In this document: piece by piece, positions 1-9,630 of the stretch | Position numbering within the stretch: position 1 is the stretch's first letter | How the letters are laid out: each line of letters begins with the position of its first letter | Source of the DNA: Candidatus Heimdallarchaeota archaeon LC_2 | GTDB taxonomy: Archaea > Asgardarchaeota > Heimdallarchaeia > Heimdallarchaeales > Kariarchaeaceae | Assembly (NCBI GenBank): GCA_001940725.1 | Contig: MDVR01000047.1 | Location: 1-64,000, forward strand | Direction of reading: 5' to 3' | Length of the DNA stretch: 64,000 nucleotides | Made by a program: the position numbers and the translations under genes | The notes under the pieces: model-generated | Told to the model about the DNA's origin: nothing | Database searches by the model: none | The model's input: only the letters and a program-made list of their open reading frames with translations

Positions 1-491
1 CGAAATAATAACCCGAATCAATGGATTTGTTTTTCCACTGATCCCCTAATTAGAATAACTGATTAGTAAATTTGATCCTTTAATATTACTTGAGTCAATA
101 AGTGGTCAAATTAAGCCCAACAGTGATTCTAATGGAATTCTTGTTTTATTTTATTGCTATTTTATTTAAGATCTTCCCCATAGCGTCTTGCGAGAATAAA
201 TTTCTCAAGTTAATTTTTAAATAGTCCAAAAATTATATAAACAATAGAATTCTTAAATAATTAACCAATACATACATGTATTATTATTATGAATATTGTA
301 TAATTCCTAAGTTAAATGCAGTTCAGTGCTTACCTTCTAATAATAATAAATCGAAGAATAACAGATATATTTTAACAGTTTAAGTTAATTTGATCAATTT
401 TCGATTATCTTGATCTAATCCAAATCAGTGAATTATCTCATTTACTGGCAGCACAGAGTAGTAAATTGATTTTTACTGCAAAGACCAATAA
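1..491. other. AT-rich intergenic region without recognised gene
   Basis: No open frame with coding character, RNA gene or strong repeat was seen. The right part would hold the terminator side of the leftward gene that follows. Confidence 0.5.
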
Positions 492-1016
492 TCAAACTGA
501 AAATATTTTATATAATATTTTATGTTCACTTTTTTTATCTCTCTCTATCATTGGGTTCGAATTCTCCTGTTCCTCCTCTCGTTGTATTGAAGGGTCATAA
601 AGTTGATCAGTAATTTCATTTGAGGTAAGATCCTTCTCTCTCTGTGAAGTTCGCTTTGACTTAACAATTTTCGCCCGTGGATTAACCAATTTGAAAGAAA
701 CCCATAAACCACCCATCACAAAAAGAATAACCCCATATTGAATATATTCAAATAATACAATAGAGGCTATTATTGTTGTAATTAAACCTAATATTAATTT
801 CCAGAACTGTTTAACTACAATATCCTCTGAAAAAATAATGATTCGTAATTTTTCTCTGCAAATTTCACACTCATGATTTAATTCTTGATTCTTTGATTTT
901 AGTATCCTATATTCACCGATTGTGTATTTTTCTTTTTTAAGATTTATTCTATCATTTTCACTATGACTTATATGCTGTAATCCAATAACAATTCCGTCCG
1001 ATTTTCTTTTTTTCAC
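492..1016 (-). CDS. Small membrane protein of unknown function
   Basis: A 174-residue protein. The N-terminal 70 residues are charged and include a CxxC pair (Cys50, Cys53). Two hydrophobic segments at about residues 72-90 and 93-110 should form a membrane hairpin. A charged, Glu/Lys-rich tail of about 60 residues follows. I do not recognise a family. It stands alone, with no gene within 100 bases on its strand. The role is unknown; the layout (cytosolic head, two membrane passes, charged tail) resembles many small orphan membrane proteins elsewhere in this window. Confidence 0.6.
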   Translation of the reverse strand: MKKRKSDGIVIGLQHISHSENDRINLKKEKYTIGEYRILKSKNQELNHECEICREKLRIIIFSEDIVVKQFWKLILGLITTIIASIVLFEYIQYGVILFVMGGLWVSFKLVNPRAKIVKSKRTSQREKDLTSNEITDQLYDPSIQREEEQENSNPMIERDKKSEHKILYKIFSV

Positions 1017-1165
1017 TTTAACTGCACACCACCATCGACCAATTGATCAACTATTAACTAATATTGTCCATTAGGTTGTAAAAGTACTTTGTTCTGTAGA
1101 TGAAGTAAATACGTAATTAGGATCATCGAAATTCATTATCAGATACATGGAGGAGGGGGGGGTAT

Positions 1166-1276
1166 GAGGCATTTGAAGCCTGGAGAGAGGTTTACAACAA
1201 AATCGAACCTCATTCCACCATAAATCAGACTCCCCATGAACTGTATTTCAAGCAAAAAACAGATAAAGCTGCCTAG
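1166..1276 (+). pseudogene. Remnant of DDE integrase/transposase (IS481/IS3-like C-terminus)
   Basis: The frame reads EAFEAWREVYNKIEPHS, then TINQTPHELY and a TAG stop. The pattern W-x3-YN-x3-PH-x6-TP is the typical C-terminal end of the rve integrase core in IS481, IS3 and retroviral-type integrases. Nothing upstream in this frame continues the catalytic core, so only the last 36 codons survive. It is a dead relic of an insertion element. Confidence 0.7.
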
Positions 1277-1508
1277 CTTACAGCTTGTCAGCTTTATGAA
1301 CGAACGCTCAGATTTTTACAGGAATGTGATGTCTAAAGAATTACTAGGCGAAACAATCGATCGACGGGGTTCAGAACAACAATAGGTAAATTTTTACTGG
1401 ATCATTTAAAATATAGGTATTTGAATATGAGAAGTTAAGAATTGTTTAAATTTACAATAGCATTTTTTGAATGGAGGACTAATTATTTCTAACCTAAAAT
1501 TCAATTCC

Positions 1509-2057
1509 ATGCGAAAAGTATTCAAAGTTATAATCGTTGGTAATGGAGGAGTTGGAAAAACAAGTTTAAGAAAAAACTACTTTGGTGAGGGATTTAGTCA
1601 TAACTATATAGCGACACTTGGAGCAGATTTTGCGATAAAAAAATTAAGTAATAACATCCAAAAGGTGATTCAAATCTGGGATTTAGCTGGTCAGCCAAGC
1701 TTTAACTCGGTTAGAGAAGCATATTATGTTGGAACTGGTGGAGTAATTTTAGTTTATGATATCAAACGACCTGAGACATTTCATTCTATTCCTAATTGGA
1801 TTGAGGAAGTTATTACTCATACACATACAGACTACCCCCCTCCAATGGCTTTGATTGCCAATAAAATTGATTTACAAGAAGAAAATGATATCTCAATTGT
1901 TAAAACACAACAGGGAAAAGAATATGCAAAAGAGTTGACTGAATGGGCTAAAATGGATGTTCCATTCATTGAAACCTCAGCAAAAACTGGTTTTAATGTG
2001 GATCACATGTTTGAGACATTAATTAAAAATATAGAACTTATGAATAGAACTACATAA
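1509..2057 (+). CDS. Rab/Ras-type small GTPase
   Basis: A small GTPase of about 182 residues with all G motifs visible: P-loop GNGGVGKTS (G1), a switch-I Thr, WDLAGQ (G3), NKID (G4) and ETSAK (G5). In eukaryotes this family controls membrane traffic, and Asgard archaea carry many copies. G3 reads WDLAGQP rather than the usual DTAGQE, so switch II is unusual: the Glu after Gln is absent. No C-terminal cysteine for prenylation is present. A TTG at 1467 would add 14 poor residues. The ATG at 1509 begins two residues before the typical first strand and is preferred. The partner and membrane target are unknown. Confidence 0.9.
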   Translation: MRKVFKVIIVGNGGVGKTSLRKNYFGEGFSHNYIATLGADFAIKKLSNNIQKVIQIWDLAGQPSFNSVREAYYVGTGGVILVYDIKRPETFHSIPNWIEEVITHTHTDYPPPMALIANKIDLQEENDISIVKTQQGKEYAKELTEWAKMDVPFIETSAKTGFNVDHMFETLIKNIELMNRTT

Positions 2058-2149
2058 TTATTGTAAATGATGATAATCGATATGTGGGTAATTTCCTCAT
2101 AATGATGTATTTTAAATGCAGGGTTTAATTGAGATCCTTTTTTCTATTT

Positions 2150-2410
2150 AGGTCTACCAATCGAAGCTCATAGTCGAGATGCAATAAAGCAAGTCCTTGA
2201 TAATCTTGCCAAACCTTTAATACTGGAGATAATTTCTCTAGTTATATTTTTCAAGTAGGCGACGACATTTACAAAATTAGCACGAATATCATGGTACTAG
2301 AACAAAAAGGAAATGAAGTTGAGATCAAAGGAAATTATATTACAGTTTGGACACTAATGCGTGGAGAATGGTTCATTACAAAAGATATGCTTCCTCATAT
2401 GCCTAAGTAA
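2150..2410 (+). pseudogene. Degraded NTF2/SnoaL-like (DUF4440-type) gene remnant
   Basis: From about 2232 one frame reads to a TAA at 2410. Its end (from ATG 2291) has the pattern EIKGNYITVWTLMRGEWFITKDM. This resembles the last strands of SnoaL/DUF4440 proteins (G-x-Y-x-x-x-W-x6-W-x-I-x-x-D). A different frame upstream (2158-2215) also looks coding, which suggests at least one frameshift. The family call rests on this short pattern only. Confidence 0.4.
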
Positions 2411-2498
2411 CTTTCTGTTTTTCATTTGTCTCTGTTTATGAAAGTAAAAATAAACTAGAAAATTTATATCATAAAAAGTCCATATTTATATTTGTCAT

Positions 2499-2789
2499 AT
2501 GTCTGTCTCTTTGTATTACTTCAATGATTTAATGAGAATTGCACCTAGATATGCAAATGAAATTCTTAAATTATTTAAAACTCAAGGACCTTTAACATTA
2601 GGTCAAATAAAAGCTTCACTTCCTTTAATTGAAATAAAAAATATAAAATATGCACTGCGCTACCTTAAGAACACAGGAATAATTATACGAAAACCTAATT
2701 TATTAGATATGAGGAGAGCAGTCTATCGAATTACAACACAAGATGAGTATTTTGAAATAACTAAAGAGATAAAACTAAAAGATACATGA
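2499..2789 (+). CDS. Small winged-helix DNA-binding protein
   Basis: A 96-residue protein. Its central part (residues 18-75) fits a winged helix-turn-helix: a helix ending in ILKLFKTQGPLTLGQIK, a recognition helix around IKNIKYALRYLKNTGII, then a basic wing. Such proteins are usually local transcription regulators. A TATA-like stretch (tatttatattt, about 2483-2493) lies just before the ATG, consistent with a leaderless start. No effector domain is present and its target is unknown. Confidence 0.7.
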   Translation: MSVSLYYFNDLMRIAPRYANEILKLFKTQGPLTLGQIKASLPLIEIKNIKYALRYLKNTGIIIRKPNLLDMRRAVYRITTQDEYFEITKEIKLKDT

Positions 2790-2880
2790 GTAGAATTTTA
2801 TTTAGTGAAATTGTACGTTACGATCCATAGAAGAGGGCCAAGCAAGAACACAGAAAATTTCTTATTAGTCTCATAAAAAT

Positions 2881-3102
2881 TTATTCGACAATATTGATTA
2901 ACATAGGTTTGTCGTGATGTGTTGGGGTTTGGAATGGTTCATCATTGTCCATCTTTTCTAAGATTTCATTAGGAATCTCTTCAATATATCCACAATCTTG
3001 ACACCTGAAAATTGGCTTTGCACTAGAACTTGATCTTGTTTCTACATGCGTTAATTTTTCCTTTCCCGATTTGAGATCATTATCATCTGGTTGTTCTGAC
3101 AT
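2881..3102 (-). CDS. Small zinc-ribbon-like protein
   Basis: A 73-residue protein with a charged N-terminal half and a C-terminal half of the form FRCQDCGYIEEIP, ending in HHDKPMLI. The CxxCG knuckle and the later His-His/Pro-Met motif resemble rubredoxin-like zinc ribbons in which the second CxxC is replaced by histidines. A TATA-like box (ataaataaatc on the minus strand, about 3128-3138) sits just upstream of the ATG. Function is unknown. Confidence 0.6.
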   Translation of the reverse strand: MSEQPDDNDLKSGKEKLTHVETRSSSSAKPIFRCQDCGYIEEIPNEILEKMDNDEPFQTPTHHDKPMLINIVE

Positions 3103-3465
3103 ACATATATCGATTTAATTGATTTATTTATAGCATTTATTGGTAATTTATGGATGAAAGCTATACTAAATTTTATTGAACATTTTAGCTCCAATAGAGG
3201 ACTCTAAAGCATTTAATAGATTGAATGCTGAATATCAGTAAAATTAATAATTCATTAAAATTGTGACAGACGAGATCAATCATAAATGTGGAGAATTATC
3301 CTAGAAATTTAGCCCCGAATCTTTCAATTTGACTACTTTATGTTGAAAATACAAATAAATGAATATTCAGAAAGATTGATATTTTTTGATAATTTGATCG
3401 AATCCACTGCTAATTGGCATAAACAATTATATTTCACCAAACACTTCAAATAAATGGCGAATTGA
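3103..3465. other. Intergenic region, no gene seen
   Basis: It holds the promoter of the leftward zinc-ribbon gene near 3130. No other coding frame or repeat was recognised. Confidence 0.5.
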
Positions 3466-3969
3466 GTGAGTGAGATAGTATATGATGAGCTATCAAATAA
3501 GAAAATTGAACTATTACATGACTATCTTGATAAGATTATGAGGAGCATGGAAAGTCAGTATGGTTATGTCTCTCAAGTATTGTCTGATGACAGAGGTTAC
3601 AATTTCAATACTCTTATTCAAATGTATCATATGCCAGAATTAAATGTAAGTATCTCTATCGACAAAGATTTCAATTTTCTAGAAGATGTGAATTCGACCT
3701 TGGAATTTTATAGCAATCAAGTCATAACCCTTGGTAAACCGTTGATCATTAATGATTTCAATCTTGAGAGCAATTCATTTACATTATACAATTCGACAAT
3801 TCATGAAGATAGTGCTTGGTATGTTATTCCAATTCACCATTATGACAAAACAGTTGCTATACTCGGTTTGATTGGTGGACTTTACAAGTTTAATGTGTTT
3901 TATTTCGAGATGTTTCAACCATTTATGATTTTGTGTTCTGAGTTGTTGTCAAATCTGGTTATAGCTTAA
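3466..3969 (+). CDS. GAF-like domain protein
   Basis: A 167-residue protein with a GTG start. The C-terminal half has the order AWYVIPIHHYDKTVAILGL, then GG and a phenylalanine-rich stretch, and ends in a helix. This matches the end of a GAF domain (strand W-x-V-I-P-I, turn, strand V-x-x-L-x-L-x-G, then the last helix). A GAF domain alone would act as a small-molecule or redox sensor or as a dimerisation unit. No kinase or output domain is attached. The assignment is by pattern only and could equally be a roadblock/longin-type fold. Confidence 0.55.
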   Translation: MSEIVYDELSNKKIELLHDYLDKIMRSMESQYGYVSQVLSDDRGYNFNTLIQMYHMPELNVSISIDKDFNFLEDVNSTLEFYSNQVITLGKPLIINDFNLESNSFTLYNSTIHEDSAWYVIPIHHYDKTVAILGLIGGLYKFNVFYFEMFQPFMILCSELLSNLVIA

Positions 3970-4343
3970 GTTATCTAATATCAAAGGAACAATGTCAGTT
4001 TTAGTAAATTTGTTTTGCATTAGATAAAATCACTAACCCAACGATCCGATGAAACGTGCATTGTAATGCTATTTAGAAATGAAGCATATTGAACATGAAA
4101 GACTGTTTCTCTAACTAAAGGAGTGGATTATTCGTCAAAATTAATATTGATAAAATCAAAGTGATTTGGGAAGGATTATTTACCCACATCGATCAATTAT
4201 TTTGTCTTCCGCATTATTGCTGTTAAGTTGTTCTCATCACCTCCAAATATGTATAGGCAATGATATACACGATCTAGTTAAAGAAGTAAAGAAGCTAGTT
4301 AAATCTTAAAAGTGAAACTAACCAAAATCCTCAGGATTATGTT
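3970..4343 (+). other. Intergenic region with possible gene debris
   Basis: Two short in-frame stretches look coding: about 4137-4230 (ending HIDQLF) and about 4203-4309 (ending NDIHDLVKEVKKLVKS and TAA), in different frames. They may be one small gene broken by a frameshift. No family can be named. Confidence 0.3.
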
Positions 4344-4796
4344 TCAATTTTGATTCGCTGGATCAAAATATTCAGTTTTTACCTTTCCTGGGGGAGGATA
4401 CTCAATAAAAATAAGATACATCAACCTTAAAAAAAATAAAATAAAAAGGGTCCAACTTGAAATATTGTATATTGTATTATTGTTTTGAGAGCTTACCAAA
4501 AGCCCAAACATATTCCCAATTCCTAATGCAATTGTCGAGTTTTTTAAAGGAAAATAATATCTATTTTTATGACTTGCCACTGACCTTTTTACATATATAT
4601 TAAAGATCGTGTATACTCCAATTAGAAAGAAGGAACCTATAATTCCAATAATTAATTGAAATATCCAAATATGCTTATTGTTAGAAACATTATAGGTTTC
4701 GACCATGTATAACATTGAAAGTGGATAAACAACCAAGTTTGGAAATTTCTTTATATTATTTATTTCTTCCAGATTAGTGTTTAAGCGGCCTATCAT
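4344..4796 (-). CDS. Multi-pass membrane protein of unknown function
   Basis: A 150-residue protein with three to four hydrophobic segments: about residues 44-68, 91-104 and 112-133. A basic loop at about residues 70-82 suggests the cytosolic side. No signal peptide and no known motif. It lies downstream of, and on the same strand as, the secreted TSP3 protein but 120 bases away, so co-transcription is possible but unproven. Confidence 0.6.
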   Translation of the reverse strand: MIGRLNTNLEEINNIKKFPNLVVYPLSMLYMVETYNVSNNKHIWIFQLIIGIIGSFFLIGVYTIFNIYVKRSVASHKNRYYFPLKNSTIALGIGNMFGLLVSSQNNNTIYNISSWTLFILFFLRLMYLIFIEYPPPGKVKTEYFDPANQN

Positions 4797-4916
4797 CCAC
4801 TACCCTCAATTTTGGTATATAAAATTAAATTTCTGAATTAACTAAATAAACATAGCTTTTGAAGAATTGACTATTGTTAAAAATACTCATAAACAATAAT
4901 TAGGATTGAAATAATA

Positions 4917-7900
4917 CTATCCAGTTATAGCTTCTGAAGATAGTTTAAATCCCACGAACGAAAGGATAATAGTTACTATACCAGGTATGTATTCTATTCT
5001 TGTTTCTGCTTGTGTAAGTGAGGCCCCTCCTAGAACATTTCCCATAAGTGCAAATGCAGTTGCAATATAGGCACGACCGGGTAATTTTGATATCGAAAGA
5101 CTAAACGATACCAGCATCGAATATAGCCCAAAAACTAATAACAAGTTGCGAGTTCCTGCTATCTTTTTGATTAACAACCCAATTAACCCTACTACAGCCA
5201 TTATTTTTGCAGTGGGATTATTTAGATCGTAAAATTCAGCGTTCAGTTGTAAATTACTATTAGTCCCAATGGATCCTAAACCGAGGATTAACTCCTCAAC
5301 AACATCATATAATACTGCATCAACACCTAAATTAGGCATATCATTATAGAAATTTTCAATGTTGTTGTCTGACGGAAAATCTGAAATCGACATACCTCCT
5401 AGTGTATAGTCCATATTAAACGATTCCATGAATATATCTAGAGAAGTTGCTATCCAAGATCCAACTGCAGAAGACATATTATCTATTACGGTGAATATTT
5501 CATAGTTGGAAGCATATGCACTATCACCAACAACATTCAAAAGCAGTGATGCAAATCCAAGTGGCGTAGTCACTGAGAAAACAATATCCATTGATTTTTG
5601 GATCCAGTCTAATTCAGTTTCATACTGAGTAGCGAAATCTATCAATGTTTGCATACTTGAAGCAAATGGGGTTACAATTTCATCGTAGATATCATTAATT
5701 GTACCTTGTTGATAATTACTAATACTCACGAATAACCTAGTAATAAGTTGAATACCTGACTCCTGAATTGGTTGTATCAATCCACTTATCTTACTATTAA
5801 TGAACTTCAAAACTTTACTAGCTTTATCCTTCAGCCAATCTAATGCATATTCAAGTGCTTCAGATACAGTATTACTTACCCAATCAATGAAGTCACCAAC
5901 TTTATCAACAATCCAATTTGCACCAAATTGTAAGAAATCAATAACAGGACCAGCATATTTGCTGAAAGTTGATTCAATTACATATGTAAAATCATCTGTT
6001 ACATGTCCATCTACATCCTCTGCTTGGATGTGAATTGTATGAGTCTGCAAAACGAAATCTGGAACATTTACTTGATATAAAACACTTATATCATTATAAC
6101 CTGTCAGACTAATTGTTGTATCGAAATCTCCACTACCGGCAATACCACCTGTTGACCAGATATGTACATTATCAAGCCCTCTATCATCATGGAATTCCAT
6201 TACCATATAGATATTTCCACTCACTTCTTCAATATAGAGATACACCCCATCACTCGCATTTACTTCCAAAGGATGTAATTCAGTTCCATCACCAAACACA
6301 AAGCTTGAACCATTAATATTTACATAAGAAGGTGCGAAAGTATCAAATACTGTAGGTTCACTATCTTGACCATCTAATACTCCATCCAAATCTGTATCAT
6401 CATTATTTGGATTGGAACCAAACATTTTCTCATCTAAATCGTTGAGTCCATCACCATCTGTATCAGCTACTAATGGATTACTATGATAGATTCCATTATA
6501 TGTTCCAGTCTGATTAATAGAATAACTATTAACTCCATCAATTTTCAGAGTTGTATAGTTGAGATCCTGAATATCAATACTCAATTCTTCTGCATCTGAT
6601 AGACCATCTCCATCTGTATCATAGAGAAACATACTAGTGGATGATAGAACTCCAGACTGATATAAATCATATTCTTCCTGATCGGTTAATCCATCCGAAT
6701 CTTGATCTGTAAGTGTTCTTATCATAAAATCTGAAAAATGATAAGTATCTGTACCTCCTAAATTATCCTCACCATAGTTATTATGTGTACCTAGTACAGC
6801 AGTGGGAGTTCCAGAGACAGAAGTAGTAAGAGTATAAGTCGCCAATTCCGTCCATAAACCTTCTGATATCAATTTGAAAGAATAACTCAATAAATATCCA
6901 TTCATTAAATCATTATTTCTTAATTGTATCCGTAGATCATACCATGTATTCAGTAGTGGCGTAATTGAAGGATTATACCCTAATCCTCCCTCTCCATCAC
7001 TGAAACTGAATTTATTTTTCTCAACACTTAATCTGGCATAGATAATGCTATCAAAATCAAGTATTAAACTTGGTGCAAATTCATGATCTTCAGCATTAAC
7101 TGATGTCCCTTTATAACTTACAACTGCTTCTAAGGGCTGATTGTCGTAATTAGTAAATTCATGAGATATCCTGGATCTATACTGCATTGGTTTATTTATT
7201 TTAATGCTTTCTCTATAATCATAATATTCTTCAGTTAGAGAATAGCTACCAAACGAGTCTATACTCCCATAGATCATATGAAAAATCTAAAGGTGTTTCA
7301 AGAAGATTGAATCGTTTATTATCCTCATCGTAAACCGTTGGAGTATAATCATCATAATCCGCTCTGATTCTCACATCTAATAATAGTTCATCAAAATCAC
7401 CTGAATCTACTTGAGCCTGAGAAATTGTAACCTCAGCTTGACTTACTCCATACTGTCCTGGCCATGTACCAACTTCTATCCATGGTGTACTTCCAGTAAT
7501 TCTTGCACCAATCTTCGCATTACTTATGGTACCATGAGTGTCACCACCTGTAGTAATTGTCATTGCTAATGGAACTCCGACAGTTGTCTGAAGACTATTT
7601 AGATCTAAGTCAAGTGTTGGTGGAGCTTGTCCGGGTACACCAGTCACAGTTCTAGAAACTGTCTTACTTCCTGTATTCATGGGCCATTCAAATATCAATG
7701 CATCTGCTTTGAAGACTGCTGTAGTTGAAGCATGATTGATCAACACATTTGTCGATAATGAGTTACAATAACCACACTAGGTTATTTGAACAGAATCATA
7801 TTCTATACTCATTTCACTATATAGATTCGCAGTTGCACTAACTGGGATTGTAGATCCAAATGTAAGTGGACTACCAGGTACACTCAAACCTACACTAATT

Positions 7901-8007
7901 GATGCAGAAGCCTGATATGTGAAAAATATCATACTTCCGATCAATATTAGCATAATTGCATATGCCTTTCTTTTTGATTTTAATTTATTATTTATTCTAA
8001 AATTCAT
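4917..8007 (-). pseudogene. Secreted, membrane-anchored thrombospondin type-3 repeat protein, broken by an amber codon and a frameshift
   Basis: Three open pieces join into one gene of about 1025 codons. Piece 1 (8007-7777) has a signal peptide, with a hydrophobic core of about residues 17-31 ending AsaS. It stops at an in-frame TAG (7779-7777). The same frame stays open on the far side to 7246. The homology-like continuation then moves to another frame at an A5 run (7281-7285), where loss of one base would restore reading into the 786-codon piece ending at 4917. That piece has a lectin/LamG-like beta domain and a calcium-binding TSP3 block (repeats DxDxDGLxDxxE at about 6720-6360, e.g. DTDGDGLSDAEE). 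Hydrophobic helices and C-terminal membrane segments follow. It is a likely cell-surface protein, now inactive, phase-variable or misassembled. Confidence 0.75.
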
Positions 8008-8020
8008 TTATATTGACTCC

Positions 8021-8037
8021 ACAGGTTATGAACCTGT
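8021..8037. promoter_or_regulatory. Perfect inverted repeat upstream of the TSP3 gene
   Basis: ACAGGTT-ATG-AACCTGT has 7-base arms with a 3-base spacer. It lies 14-30 bases before the ATG of the surface-protein gene, between a TATA-like tctataatat (about 8042-8051) and the start. The place suits an operator that would block transcription start. No regulator is identified. Confidence 0.4.
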
Positions 8038-8422
8038 CATATTATAGATCATCTTTATCATATGTAAGTTTGGGAGGCTAGAGTACACTCTTTGAAAGTA
8101 TTATTTTATACTTCGTATAAATTAAATTAATTACGATAAATCAACCATCTCAAATTCTAATAAAGACTAAACTATATCCACAATTTCAATATATAAATTT
8201 GTTATACACCATATCAACCCATTTCATTAATGATTGTAATTTTAGAACATATATAAAAATATAGTAGAAAAAATTTCAATATCTTTCAAAATGGATGATT
8301 TAATCATTACACTATGAAAATAATGAATTTTTACAATCCAAATCAATTAAAATCAACATAGATTTAATATTATGATCATTTAGGTGTAATAGTCATCTCT
8401 CGACTGCGAGCTTGTACCATGT
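8038..8422. other. AT-rich intergenic region between divergent genes
   Basis: Apart from the TATA-like box for the leftward gene near 8045, no coding frame, RNA or repeat was recognised. Confidence 0.4.
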
Positions 8423-8707
8423 TTGATTTTTACAACACACAGTTGTCCATTTTTGATTGAATTAACTCCAGATCTCAAATACGTTTTTGATTCATTAATT
8501 GAAAATGTTGGATTAACTTGTGAAGAATTAATTAACCTGGGAATATTTCTTTATCATCCTGATATTTTTTTATCACTGAATAAAAATCAAATTGAAAATG
8601 TGAAACTATGGTTGTTTCTAGATAAGTCTGAACAAGAATGGTTGAAAGCACTTTGCGAATATTATAATAAAACAGAAATGGAAGTTATTAATTGGTTGCT
8701 GAGTTAA
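8423..8707 (+). CDS. Small helical protein of unknown function
   Basis: A 94-residue frame with a TTG start; a second TTG at 8459 is equally possible. It seems to contain two related helical units: LTPDLKYVFDSLIEN followed by LTCEELINLG, and later LDKSEQEWLKALCEYY followed by TEMEVINWLL. Each is a long helix followed by a short turn-helix. Such paired helical units occur in small DNA-binding or toxin-antitoxin proteins, but no family is recognised. It directly precedes an IS remnant. Confidence 0.45.
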   Translation: MIFTTHSCPFLIELTPDLKYVFDSLIENVGLTCEELINLGIFLYHPDIFLSLNKNQIENVKLWLFLDKSEQEWLKALCEYYNKTEMEVINWLLS

Positions 8708-8750
8708 TGGTCTGGTTTCATCAATTCCCATTTTTAGGTCTACTTACTAG

Positions 8751-9563
8751 AAACTGGGAAAGGCGGAATCAATACTTTCGATTGCATTACTGCAAAACAG
8801 TCTCTCCTACAGCTGGAGGGATTTTACCCAGCATCTTCAACAACATGAAAGCATTTTAATCGAATTTGGCGCAGACAAAGTCCCATCCACTAGTTCTATT
8901 TATTCCTCTTGGTGCAGTATTCCAGCCTCTCAACTTGAAAACTTAGTTGGTTTGATTGGGAAAACGCTTAGTCCAAAGCCACAAGACGTGGCATTTGATA
9001 GTTCAGGTTTCCTTTTCAAAGGTGGTTCAGTTTGGATCCTCCTAAAGTGGGCAAGGAAGCAATTGAAAAAAACTTCACGAGCTTTTTACAAAGTGCATAT
9101 TGCAACGGATCTTAATTCTGCTGCAGTCCTGGCAATCAAACTCTCGAAAGCACCAACACACGACCTTAAGATCGCTTGGAGGTTAGTCAAATCTTTAGGA
9201 CTGCGATGCCTTTCTACCTTAAAAAGAATCTATGGTGACAAGGCATACACTGATTTCACACTCTACAAGCATCTTAGGAAACACTCTGTGCAACTGACCG
9301 TGGAACCACGGTCGAATGCAACTGATAAGGGTACGAACAGCTTTCATGATAAAAACCTGAGGTTATACCACAATTCGCCTGGATTATGGAAAAAGACACA
9401 CAGACACGGTCAAAAGGCAATTGTGGAGCGCGTCTTTGGAGCAGTGAAATCTAAACCCATCCCATTGAGTGCCAGAAGAGCGAAAAACAAACGTAAGCAG
9501 CTGATAATGAAGTTTTTTGTGTACAATTTCAATTTGCTGCTGGAGTTGGAAAATTTGAGGTGA
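8751..9563 (+). pseudogene. IS5/IS4-type DDE transposase, 5' truncated
   Basis: The frame is open from the stop at 8748-8750 to the TGA at 9563 but has no ATG in its first part; TTG 8952 is the first plausible start. The DDE triad of a DDE_Tnp_1 transposase is visible: AFDSSGF (first Asp, about 8994), YGDKAYTD (second Asp, about 9237) and VERVFGAVKS (Glu, about 9425), with a C-terminal basic stretch. The N-terminal helix-turn-helix portion seen in intact IS5-family enzymes is missing. I found no clear terminal inverted repeats. It is probably a dead IS copy at the left border of the denser gene block. Confidence 0.7.
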
Positions 9564-9630
9564 AAACAAAATTTAAACAGCACATATTGAAAAAATATAA
9601 GGGTATTCCAAGTATGTTTTAGTTTAAGTG

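Noticed and set aside
545..575. GGTTCGAAT stretch like a tRNA T-arm
   Set aside because: No matching acceptor, D or anticodon arms; it lies within a plausible membrane-protein gene.
2149..8746. Shared TTTAGGTCTAC at 2149 and 8734 as an insertion-site repeat
   Set aside because: Only about 11 bases are shared, with no matching right ends, so chance cannot be excluded.
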